From Rhizobium subbaraonis (GTDB taxonomy: Bacteria > Pseudomonadota > Alphaproteobacteria > Rhizobiales > Rhizobiaceae): 64,000 nt of DNA. Under the pieces are notes generated by a model. That model did not search any database. It was given only the letters and a program-made list of their open reading frames with translations, and was not told the DNA's origin. Shown piece by piece: positions 52,399 to 60,174 of the stretch. The stretch covers positions 1-64,000 of the forward strand of contig NZ_OBQD01000019.1 in assembly GCF_900220975.1 (NCBI RefSeq). The letters are read 5' to 3'. Position 1 is the stretch's first letter. Every line of letters starts with the position of its first letter. The position numbers and the translations under genes are program-made.

Positions 52399-53361
52399 TC
52401 AGGCCTTGTACGTCTGTACGGCGCCCGGCAGCTTGCTCCACTCGGCGTACCAGGTGTCGAACAGCTTGAGCTGCGCCTCGACATAGCCGCGCTGGCTGTC
52501 GGAGAGGACGTCGGTCTCGTTGAAGTGCAGCGTGTATTCCTTGTCGCCCTTTAGCACCATCATGTGCTTGAAGTAGAGAACGAGGTCCGGGCCTTCATCG
52601 AAGGAGGAGAGGACGGCAAGCGCCGATTCCAGTTCCAGCGCGCGCTGGCGGGCATCCGGGTCGCCCTTAGCGGCAGCCTGGGCCAGGTTGCACATGTGGA
52701 TGACTTCCTTCGGCAGCACGCAGCCGATGCCGGTGATGGCGCCGACGGCGCCGCAATCGACGAAGCCGGTGAAGACGCAGGTGTCGACGCCGATCATCAG
52801 CGAGACGCCGTCATCACGGCTGGTGATGTTTTCGGCCGCATAGCGCATGTCGGCAGCGCCGCCGAATTCCTTGAAGCCGACAAGGTTCGGATGTTCGGCG
52901 CGCAGCGCGAAGAAGAGGTCAGCGCGGGTGGCGAAGCCGTAGTAGGGGCTGTTGTAGATGACGGCCGGCAGGTCAGGGGCGGCCGAGAGGATCGCCTTGA
53001 AGTGGTTCTTCTGGGCGGCCACGACCGAGCCGCGGGACAGAACGCGCGGGATGACCATCAGACCCTGCGCGCCGACCTTCTGGGCATGCGCGGCGTGGGC
53101 TACGGCGGAGGCGGTGTTGACGGCGCCGGTGCCGACGATGACCGGAACACCGGCCTTCACCAGACGTTCCACGCCTTCCATGCGCTGTGCGTCGGTCAGG
53201 AGCGGCCAGTCACCCATCGAGCCGCAGTAGACGACGGCGGACATGCCCTTCTCGATCAGTTCCTTGCCCTTGCGCACCAGCGCGTCGAAGTCGGGCGTGC
53301 GGTCGTCCTTGCAGGGGGTCATCAGGGCGGGAATGACACCGGAAAAAATCTTGGCCTTCAC
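52399..53361 (-). CDS. hypD: Pyrroline-4-hydroxy-2-carboxylate deaminase HypD (DHDPS family)
   Basis: A 320-residue class I lyase of the dihydrodipicolinate synthase/N-acetylneuraminate lyase family. The Schiff-base lysine is in LVGFKEFGG and the helper tyrosine in VIYNSPYYG. The enzyme converts pyrroline-4-hydroxy-2-carboxylate (from HypO) to alpha-ketoglutarate semialdehyde and ammonia. It is transcribed alone from a promoter that carries the strongest operator-like palindrome in the cluster. The assignment rests on family plus its place between hypS and hypH. Confidence 0.9.
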   Translation of the reverse strand: MKAKIFSGVIPALMTPCKDDRTPDFDALVRKGKELIEKGMSAVVYCGSMGDWPLLTDAQRMEGVERLVKAGVPVIVGTGAVNTASAVAHAAHAQKVGAQGLMVIPRVLSRGSVVAAQKNHFKAILSAAPDLPAVIYNSPYYGFATRADLFFALRAEHPNLVGFKEFGGAADMRYAAENITSRDDGVSLMIGVDTCVFTGFVDCGAVGAITGIGCVLPKEVIHMCNLAQAAAKGDPDARQRALELESALAVLSSFDEGPDLVLYFKHMMVLKGDKEYTLHFNETDVLSDSQRGYVEAQLKLFDTWYAEWSKLPGAVQTYKA

Positions 53362-53450
53362 GTCTGTCTCCTTTCGGCCGTTCTAAGTCGGGCAGGCGGC
53401 CGGCACGGTGCACGTAGCCTCCCCACTATCTAGAGCGGTTTTACCATTCT

Positions 53451-53478
53451 GTATTTTATTTGTCGACAAGAAAAATAC
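53451..53478 (-). promoter_or_regulatory. HypS-type operator upstream of hypD
   Basis: A 28-base palindrome with 12 of 14 positions matched in each half and the centre TTGTCGACAA (53460-53469). The GTC-GAC core fits the FadR-branch GntR consensus. The arms end in GTATTTT and AAAAATAC. A half-site of the same kind (12 of 14 identical) lies upstream of hypS. Confidence 0.7.
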
Positions 53479-53484
53479 AAACTG

Positions 53485-54189
53485 TCACAGGCTGATGTCG
53501 AGCCTGCCATCGCGGCTGAAAAGTTTCTGGACCTGCAGCACGATCTGTTCGGCGTGCGCCTTGCCGATCCGGTCCGCAGCCTCCACGTCCCGGGCCTCGA
53601 TCGCGGCGATGATTTCGGCATGTTCTTCCACGAAGCGCTGCGGGAATTGCTCTTCGTAGGACTGGTAGTAGAGACGCAGGATGCGCCGGGCCTCGTCGAG
53701 GAGCCGGCGGAAGAGACCGGTAAAATAGGGATTGCGGCCGGCATCCGCGATCGCGGCATGGAAGGCGGCGTTCGTGGCGATCATCGCGAGCGTGTCGCGG
53801 GATTGGACCGCGGCCGCATAGTCCTCGTGAAAGCCGCGAATAATCACCAGGTCCTCGGGGCGATGGTACTGCGCGGCCAGACGCGTGGTGACGCGATACA
53901 TCAGCACCAGGGCATCGAAGAGCGTGTTGAGGTTGAGGAAATCGATGTTGGACACCATGGTCGAGCGGTTCGGCAGGGTCTCGATCAATCCCTCGCCCGA
54001 AAGCCGGACCAGCGCTTCGCGGATCGGAGTGCGCGACATTCCAAACCTTTCCGCCAGTTGAACCTCGTCGATCGGGCTGCCCGGAGGCAGAACGAGATCC
54101 AGAATTTCGTCACGCAGAAGGTCGTAAACCATCTTCACGCCGGAGCCGCGTTTGCGTTCGGGAGCGGTGGCAGTATCGGTATCAGTCAT
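53485..54189 (-). CDS. hypS: GntR-family regulator HypS (FadR subfamily)
   Basis: A 234-residue regulator. The N-terminal GntR winged helix-turn-helix (about residues 17-85, QLAERFGMSRTPIREALVRL) is followed by an FCD effector domain (about 95-220). ATG 54189 has GAGGA upstream; an in-frame TTG at 54210 lies within an operator-like site and is less likely. In S. meliloti HypS represses the hydroxyproline genes until inducer appears. Its gene precedes hypD on the same strand. Confidence 0.9.
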   Translation of the reverse strand: MTDTDTATAPERKRGSGVKMVYDLLRDEILDLVLPPGSPIDEVQLAERFGMSRTPIREALVRLSGEGLIETLPNRSTMVSNIDFLNLNTLFDALVLMYRVTTRLAAQYHRPEDLVIIRGFHEDYAAAVQSRDTLAMIATNAAFHAAIADAGRNPYFTGLFRRLLDEARRILRLYYQSYEEQFPQRFVEEHAEIIAAIEARDVEAADRIGKAHAEQIVLQVQKLFSRDGRLDISL

Positions 54190-54199
54190 CGGCAATCCT

Positions 54200-54219
54200 C
54201 TTGTCGACAAAAGAAATAC
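54200..54219 (-). promoter_or_regulatory. HypS-type operator overlapping the hypS translation start region
   Basis: TTGTCGACAA at 54201-54210 continues as AAGAAATAC, matching the right half of the hypD operator at 12 of 14 positions. It lies 12 bases upstream of the hypS start and touches its ribosome-binding site. This indicates autoregulation. Confidence 0.65.
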
Positions 54220-54360
54220 TTTTATGAAACAGTCGGATCAACCGTTTCAAAAGACAATAACGACCGCAATAGGCATTTTTCCGTAGAGACCGCTTTTCGG
54301 ATGTCGATTTGGCCCAGTCCCACATGGCGGCGTTTTGTCCTCACGGGCTCATCCGGGCAG

Positions 54361-55350
54361 TTACCGGCCGATCTCCAGCTCAACCAACACCGGCAGATGG
54401 TTCGATCCGAATTCGGGGCCGGTTCGCCACGATCGCAGGGCGACGCCGGGCGAGACGGTGACGTGATCAATCGGAGCGCCGATGAAGAGATAGCTGCGCA
54501 GCCGGAGACTAAAGCGTGTGATTGCCGGCAGCAGCGTGCGAGCCGTCGACACCAGAGCGCTATCGCGGAGGAAATTGCGAAAGTAGGGAGACCAGAGCGG
54601 CGTGTTCCAGTCTCCGGCGACAATGATGTCGGACGTTTTCGGATCGTTGCGGATCGAATCGGCCGTCAGGGCGAGGTAGTCGTTTCGGTCGTGCCATTGC
54701 CGTAGCGTCCGCGGCGTATCGGGGTGGATGGCGTAGAGCACGAGCGGTCGCGCACCCGTGTCTATCGTCAGACGAAGCGGCTGTTTGAGGCGCCGCCCCT
54801 TCACGGACGTGGGCGTCAGCGATGTTTCGCTCAGGATCGGACGCCTGGAGAAAACCTTCATATGGTCGCGGGCCGGCAGGATGCGACTGCTTTCATATGG
54901 GAAGAGGCCGGACGTCACGATCGCGTCCTGCCAGGCGCCCGTCGTTTCCTGCAGCACGACGATGTCCGGGTTTTCGCTGCGCAGGAAGGCGACGAACTCG
55001 GCGGGCGGCCGCGCGTTCTCCACGAAGAGATTGGCGGTGACGATCTTGAGATTTGTCGGCCCGCTCGCCTCCGTTGCTGTCGGCAGCGCATAGATCGGCC
55101 AGGCGGAAATGGCGATCCCCGCGACCGCGATCGCGATCAGGACGGGCCGTCGCGTCCACAGCGTGAGAATCAGGATAGCCAGACCCGTGGCGAGGACGTA
55201 GCTCCAGGCGAAGGTCAGCAGGTCCGCCGGCCAGAACTGGTACGACAACAAGCCGACGAGAAGGGCAATGGCGGCGAAGGCCAGGACGGCAAGGCCGATC
55301 AGCCGTTTGACGATCGCGGCTATGTGGAGGCGACGTCGGAAGGCGGCCAT
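54361..55350 (-). CDS. Membrane-anchored endonuclease/exonuclease/phosphatase-family protein
   Basis: A 329-residue protein. The first 90 residues hold about three hydrophobic segments (LIGLAVLAFAAIALLVGLLS, then AWSYVLATGLAILILTLW and IAIAVAGIAISAWPIY). The EEP domain follows, with catalytic-type motifs IVTANLFVENARP, DIVVLQETTGAW, VAGDWNTPLWSPYF and the late GSNHLPVLVEL. The metal-binding Asn, Glu, Asp/Asn and His residues are present. The substrate (nucleic acid, phospholipid or phosphoester) cannot be told. It stands alone between hypS and acvB. Confidence 0.85.
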   Translation of the reverse strand: MAAFRRRLHIAAIVKRLIGLAVLAFAAIALLVGLLSYQFWPADLLTFAWSYVLATGLAILILTLWTRRPVLIAIAVAGIAISAWPIYALPTATEASGPTNLKIVTANLFVENARPPAEFVAFLRSENPDIVVLQETTGAWQDAIVTSGLFPYESSRILPARDHMKVFSRRPILSETSLTPTSVKGRRLKQPLRLTIDTGARPLVLYAIHPDTPRTLRQWHDRNDYLALTADSIRNDPKTSDIIVAGDWNTPLWSPYFRNFLRDSALVSTARTLLPAITRFSLRLRSYLFIGAPIDHVTVSPGVALRSWRTGPEFGSNHLPVLVELEIGR

Positions 55351-55552
55351 CTATTTCTGTCTCCGGGAGGCGCTGCAAAGGGATGCCAGGGCGTGTGATC
55401 GACATGGCCGAGGTCGGTGTTCACCTATCGCGGTAGTCGGCGATGTGCAATCGCGTTTACCGTGCAGGTCGCATTTGGAGGGCGTCGCTCCTGCACCTAT
55501 CTTCGGAGGCTATTCAAATAGATGGGAACTTAGATCTCGCCTCTTTCGGTCG

Positions 55553-56920
55553 TCACTGCGACTTTGCCAGCCGCACCCGCAGCGACTGGATGATGCGACC
55601 GGCAATGGCCTCGTAGTCGCCGTCGAAGTGGTGGCCGCCATCGATGCCGATGGATTCCACACCCTTGGCCGCGAGCATCGGGCAAGGATCCTGGTCTTCC
55701 TCCTTGCCGTAGATGCATTGCACCAGGCGAGGGTCGATCTTGCCGATGTCCTCCACCGGGTCGCCGGACTGCGCCGCTCCGGCAACACCGAGCCAGCCTT
55801 CGACGGAAACCTCGTAGTCCACCTGCCGTGACAGGGCAAGGAGAGTGATCTGAGGCACGCGCGCCTTGTCCTTCTGCGACAGCAGGGTATAGGTGCGGGG
55901 GAGGACATCCGCCCCGAACGAGTAGCCGACGAGCAGGACATGCTTGGCGCCCCACTTCATGCGATAGGTGTCGATGATGCGGGCAAGATCGTCGGCCGTT
56001 TCCTGTGGCTGGCGTTCGGACCAGAAATAGCGCAGCGAATCGATGCCGATCACGGGAATGCCATGCGCCTGCAACACCCCGCCGATCTGCCTGTCGATGT
56101 CGCGCCATCCCCCGTCACCAGAATAGATGATCGCCATGGTGTCGAACTTCGGCTCGGAATCGAGCACGGTGATCGGCAGGCCGAGCGGGTCGTCGTCGGG
56201 GCCGGAGGCGTCGATGCGGTCTTCCAGCACCTGCGCCAGCGTTTGCTTCGCACTCTTTCCGGAATCGCCAATGTCGATATCGGGATGGCCGGTTGCTAGC
56301 GCGGTGGCGTGATTGCGCCCGGCAGCGGGCGCTGTACCGGAAAAACGGATCGAAACGGGCGCCGGGAGCTCGCCATCGACGAAGCCGTAGACGGTGCGGC
56401 CATCAATCGTCTCCTTCGAGGCCGGCGTGCACAGCTGCTTTTCCAATGGGATGCCAGCCAGCGGATCGACTGCAATCGCCTCGCCGAGGGTGGCGGCCGG
56501 ACTCTGCGAGATCATTGCCAGCGCCAGTGCCCCACCCTCCCCGATACCGGCAACGATCGGCGGCTTGTAGCTTGTGGCTGCGGCTGAGCGCTGAACCTGA
56601 TGGGCCAGCGCTTCGACGTCCGAGATCATGTAGACGCAGCTGCCGTCGTCGGCGCGCAACGCCTTCAGATACTGGGGGAAGTCGATGCCGACGACTGCCG
56701 CCCCCTTGGCCGTCAGCGCTTCGGCCTCGGCTTGCTCATCGCCGCCCCAGCCGCCAGCATCCGAAATCAGAAAGACGATGGCGCGCAGTTCGCCGTCGGG
56801 GATCAGAATGTGGTCGCCAGGGATCGTGCCCGTGTCGAAGCTGTTCTGCTGCGCTACTACGGGCAGCGAGAGCGCGGCGAACGCCAAGGCGGCAACAACG
56901 GACCGAAACATGGATTTCAT
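55553..56920 (-). CDS. acvB: AcvB/VirJ-family periplasmic lysyl-phosphatidylglycerol hydrolase
   Basis: A 455-residue protein with a Sec signal peptide (MKSMFRSVVAALAFAALSLP, cleavage near VVAQ) and two alpha/beta-hydrolase-like halves. The C-terminal VirJ domain holds the nucleophile elbow VLLVGYSFGADVLP and a late His in DGGHHFDGDY. AcvB of Agrobacterium hydrolyses lysyl-phosphatidylglycerol, and homologues affect acid tolerance. Its start overlaps the end of the synthase gene by ATGA, the usual lpiA-acvB order. It was historically linked to virulence, but no other vir gene is nearby. Confidence 0.92.
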   Translation of the reverse strand: MKSMFRSVVAALAFAALSLPVVAQQNSFDTGTIPGDHILIPDGELRAIVFLISDAGGWGGDEQAEAEALTAKGAAVVGIDFPQYLKALRADDGSCVYMISDVEALAHQVQRSAAATSYKPPIVAGIGEGGALALAMISQSPAATLGEAIAVDPLAGIPLEKQLCTPASKETIDGRTVYGFVDGELPAPVSIRFSGTAPAAGRNHATALATGHPDIDIGDSGKSAKQTLAQVLEDRIDASGPDDDPLGLPITVLDSEPKFDTMAIIYSGDGGWRDIDRQIGGVLQAHGIPVIGIDSLRYFWSERQPQETADDLARIIDTYRMKWGAKHVLLVGYSFGADVLPRTYTLLSQKDKARVPQITLLALSRQVDYEVSVEGWLGVAGAAQSGDPVEDIGKIDPRLVQCIYGKEEDQDPCPMLAAKGVESIGIDGGHHFDGDYEAIAGRIIQSLRVRLAKSQ

Positions 56921-59514
56921 TTCCCGAGCACTCCCTTAACGCCGCCGCTGATGAGGAACGTCGCATCCATCAAGGCCAGCGCGGCGCCTGTGCCGTTCGA
57001 CACTGCCAGATAACGCGGCTCCCAGCGTGGATGGAACTTGGACTTGAAGGCGCGCAATCCTTTGAAATTGTAGTAGCGCTCACCATGTTCGAACAGGGCG
57101 CCGCCCACGCGGTCCCAGACCGGCGCGGCATCGCGGCGCGCCATGCCGGAGAGCGGCGCCATTCCGAGATTGAAGCTTCGGTATCCGGCGTCCCTCAGGT
57201 GCTCCAGAATCGATACGAAGAGGAAATCCATCGTGCCGTTGGGCGCTTGCGCGGCAAAGCGCATCAGGTCCACCGTCGCCTCGGCCATGGTGTCGGTCAG
57301 CATCAATGTTGCGAAAGCGACGATGTCGCCGTCCTTGCGCACCACCGCAACCGGTTGCGACATGACGTAGCTTCGATCGAAGGCCCCGAGTGAGAAACGC
57401 TTCTCGCGCGTGTTGTGATGGGCGAGCCAGGCATCGGACACAGCCTGCAGTTCGTCGATGACGGTCGGGACTTCGAATGTGTCCACGAGCGAAAAGACGA
57501 GCCCGTCGCGCGCGCCGCGGTTGTATGACTGGCGAAGGCCTGCGAGCTTGCTGCCCTTCAGCTCGAAATGCACCAGGTCGACGGTTGCGATTTCTCCGAG
57601 CTTGAAGGCGCGCAGGCCCGCATCGGCGCAATAGGACAGCACGGAGGGAGAAATCTGGTAGAACGCCGCGCGTCCGCCGCCCGCGCGGGCGGCTTCCACG
57701 AACTGCCAGACCAGTTCGGCGAAGTCTTCCTTCGCGCCGATCGGATCGCCAAGGGCGATCCATGAGCGGCCGTGGATTCCATACATGATGAAGGCGCTGC
57801 CCGAGTGCGAGAACATCACATGCTTGTCGCCCATCCGCACGAGATTGGCATCGGCGACATCCTGCTGCCGGACGACGTCGATGGCGCGGACGATGTCGAC
57901 CATCTCCGAAGGCTGCGGACGCCGGGCGACTGGCCGCAGCAGGCTGAAGATGGCCACCGCGGAAGCCCCGATCGACAGGCCGAGCAGCGCGCGAAGACCG
58001 CGTGGCGCCTCCTCGGAGAATTCGAACTGCCACCAGAGCTGGTGGGTATATTCCGTATCGCGATAGATGAAGAGCAGAATGACGAAGGCGGCGACGATGA
58101 TGACGGCGATCGCCGCCAGCCATGATGGCCCGAGCGCCTGGCGAAAGAGCGAGGCATGCCGGTCGAAGCTTCTCACGTTGAACACAAGAGCGACGATGAA
58201 GAGCCCAAGCAGGCCCGCCTCGAAGACTGCGATCGCCTTGAGGAACGCCATAACGAAGGCGGCGCAAGCACACAAGAGCGCCACCCACCACGCACCATCG
58301 AGGCGCTGAGCGAGACCGCGCGACGTCACCAGCAGGCCGAGGCCTAGCAGGCTGGACAGGAAGTGTGCCGCCTCGACCAGCGGCAACGGCAGAAGCCCTT
58401 CGAGGAAATCGAGATCCGCATCCGGCGTCGGCACGACGCTGGAGAAAATCAACATGGCGCCCAGCAGCAGCGCAAAGGTGGAAATCAGCGCAGGCGAAAG
58501 CCTTGCGGCGATCTGACCGACTTCGGCAACGCCGGGCCGGGCTGCAAGCTGGCGCGTTTCGGTCACAAGCATGACGACGACCGCAAGCAAAAGCGGCAGA
58601 ACATAATAGACCAGCCGGTAAAGCACGAGGCTGCCGAGAAGCTGGTCGAGGCTGATGGCGTTGGAGAGGCCCGCCATCATGATGGCCTCGAAGACGCCGA
58701 GACCCGCCGGAACATGGCTCAGCACGCCGATCGCGACGGCGGTCGCGTAGATGGCGAGGAAAACCGGCCAGCTGACATGCGTCTGCGGGAGGAGGACGTA
58801 GAGAACTGAAGCCGAGGCCGCGATGTCGAAGGCAGTCACCAGGAACTGCCGGGACGCGGTGCGGCTGTCGGGCAGACGCAGGGTGAAGCCATTGAATTGC
58901 AGCGTTCGGCCGTTGCGGCCGATGAAGAATACTGCCGCCATCAGAGCGATCACAGCGAGGGCGCCCGCGCGCAGCCAGAACGGGCCGACGCCTATCGTGT
59001 GGGAAACCTGCGGTGCGACGGCAAGCGTGGAAAGCGCGCTGACGAGCAGCAGCCCGAGACCGAACGACAGCGTCACGAAGGCGATGACGCGGGCGATTTC
59101 ACCGGGTGTCAGCCACAGCCGCGAATAGGCACGGAAGCGGATGGCGCCGCCGCTTAGCGGCCCGAAGCCGACGGTGTTGCCGACCGCATAGGCCATGAAC
59201 GCGCTGACGGCCACGGATGCAAACGAGGCCTTACGGCCGATGTATTCGAGCGCATTGACATCGTAGAAGATGAGACTCGCGAAGCTCAGCGCCGTGAAAA
59301 ACACCGCCAGCGCCAGCGCGCTCCAAGGGGTGCCCTCCAGAGCGGCGATCACATCCGCGTAGCGCACTTCTGCGCTCAGGTGATAGATTGCCAAGGCCAT
59401 GAGGCCGAAGACCAGGATCACGCTGGCAGCGGTGATATAGACCCGGTAGGTGAGGAGAAATTGACGGGCGCTGCCGCCGGAAGGTTCATTTGCAGACGGG
59501 CTTTCGCTTGTCAT
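56917..59514 (-). CDS. lpiA: Lysyl-phosphatidylglycerol synthetase/flippase LpiA (MprF)
   Basis: An 865-residue MprF-type protein. The N-terminal about 520 residues form the multi-pass flippase domain (14 or so hydrophobic segments, e.g. VSRGLAQRL-flanked helices and GFGPLSGGAIRFRAYSRLWL). The C-terminal about 320 residues form the aminoacyl-tRNA-dependent synthetase domain (MFSHSGSAFIMYGIHGRSWI, FDRSYVMSQPVAVVRKDGD). It modifies phosphatidylglycerol with lysine and moves it across the membrane, lowering surface charge under acid or peptide stress. ATG 59514 has GAAGGA directly upstream. It is co-transcribed with acvB. Confidence 0.94.
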   Translation of the reverse strand: MTSESPSANEPSGGSARQFLLTYRVYITAASVILVFGLMALAIYHLSAEVRYADVIAALEGTPWSALALAVFFTALSFASLIFYDVNALEYIGRKASFASVAVSAFMAYAVGNTVGFGPLSGGAIRFRAYSRLWLTPGEIARVIAFVTLSFGLGLLLVSALSTLAVAPQVSHTIGVGPFWLRAGALAVIALMAAVFFIGRNGRTLQFNGFTLRLPDSRTASRQFLVTAFDIAASASVLYVLLPQTHVSWPVFLAIYATAVAIGVLSHVPAGLGVFEAIMMAGLSNAISLDQLLGSLVLYRLVYYVLPLLLAVVVMLVTETRQLAARPGVAEVGQIAARLSPALISTFALLLGAMLIFSSVVPTPDADLDFLEGLLPLPLVEAAHFLSSLLGLGLLVTSRGLAQRLDGAWWVALLCACAAFVMAFLKAIAVFEAGLLGLFIVALVFNVRSFDRHASLFRQALGPSWLAAIAVIIVAAFVILLFIYRDTEYTHQLWWQFEFSEEAPRGLRALLGLSIGASAVAIFSLLRPVARRPQPSEMVDIVRAIDVVRQQDVADANLVRMGDKHVMFSHSGSAFIMYGIHGRSWIALGDPIGAKEDFAELVWQFVEAARAGGGRAAFYQISPSVLSYCADAGLRAFKLGEIATVDLVHFELKGSKLAGLRQSYNRGARDGLVFSLVDTFEVPTVIDELQAVSDAWLAHHNTREKRFSLGAFDRSYVMSQPVAVVRKDGDIVAFATLMLTDTMAEATVDLMRFAAQAPNGTMDFLFVSILEHLRDAGYRSFNLGMAPLSGMARRDAAPVWDRVGGALFEHGERYYNFKGLRAFKSKFHPRWEPRYLAVSNGTGAALALMDATFLISGGVKGVLGK

Positions 59515-59699
59515 TCCTTCACATCTCGCATCCCTGCAAACGGTTCGTGCTGCAACGCAAGGTATGGCTCGCAAATCGGCCGTCAAGCGCAACGCAGCTC
59601 CGGTGAGCAGCTTTTCCGGATGAATGGAGCCATGATCTTGGCAGATCTGAGGCAGTTCCGACTGATGCCGACTGGGGGTTTAGCGTGCCTGCGTGTCGA

Positions 59700-59984
59700 T
59701 CAGTCGGCATGGCGACCACAGGAGCGGAAGGAGTTCACGCGGGCATCGCGCGAAAGATAGCCCTTTGCCCGTTTTCGGCGAAGCGTGGCGAGAAACGAGA
59801 CGATCGCTTCATGCTCGTCATCGAACAGCTCGAGACACTCCCGTCCGCGACAGCCGATCCGTCCCCATCTGCGCGACAGCGCATAGCCGCCGAAGAGGTT
59901 CGGCTCGATCGACATGGCGTAGAAGCGGGCCATGTTCTTCTGAGGATCGCGTCGGTAGAGCATTGCGCGGCAGGTGTGTGGCAT
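59700..59984 (-). CDS. Small WGR-domain protein
   Basis: A 94-residue protein consisting of little more than a WGR domain (NMARFYAMSIEPNLFGGYAL, RRWGRIGCRGRE, followed by EHEAIVSFLATLRRKRAKGY). WGR domains are nucleic-acid-associated modules found with PARPs and in many small rhizobial proteins of unknown function. The start is uncertain: ATG 59984 is used and 59963 is an alternative, neither with a strong ribosome-binding site. It is monocistronic. Confidence 0.78.
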   Translation of the reverse strand: MPHTCRAMLYRRDPQKNMARFYAMSIEPNLFGGYALSRRWGRIGCRGRECLELFDDEHEAIVSFLATLRRKRAKGYLSRDARVNSFRSCGRHAD

Positions 59985-60174
59985 GCGCGCAGAATCGCTT
60001 TCGATACGCATGCTGTCCAATGAGAGTTCTGAATCGATCCGAGCCGAACGATTCACGACGATGATGGATCGTCGCCGCTGACTCGCCAGCATCCGCTCCT
60101 TCATTGCCCGCCGCCGCAAGGCGACCATGCTCCTCAACGTGGAGGACGCGGCGGGGTGAAGGGACGGGCCGCCG

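Noticed and set aside
55553-56920. VirJ homologue as evidence for a type IV secretion or Ti region
   Set aside because: The gene is paired with lpiA, the chromosomal-type acvB arrangement, and no vir or T-DNA features are present.
56917-58291. Long alternative-frame ORFs inside lpiA (e.g. 57080-58291)
   Set aside because: Arg-rich composition and full overlap with a clear MprF frame mark them as GC-rich shadows.
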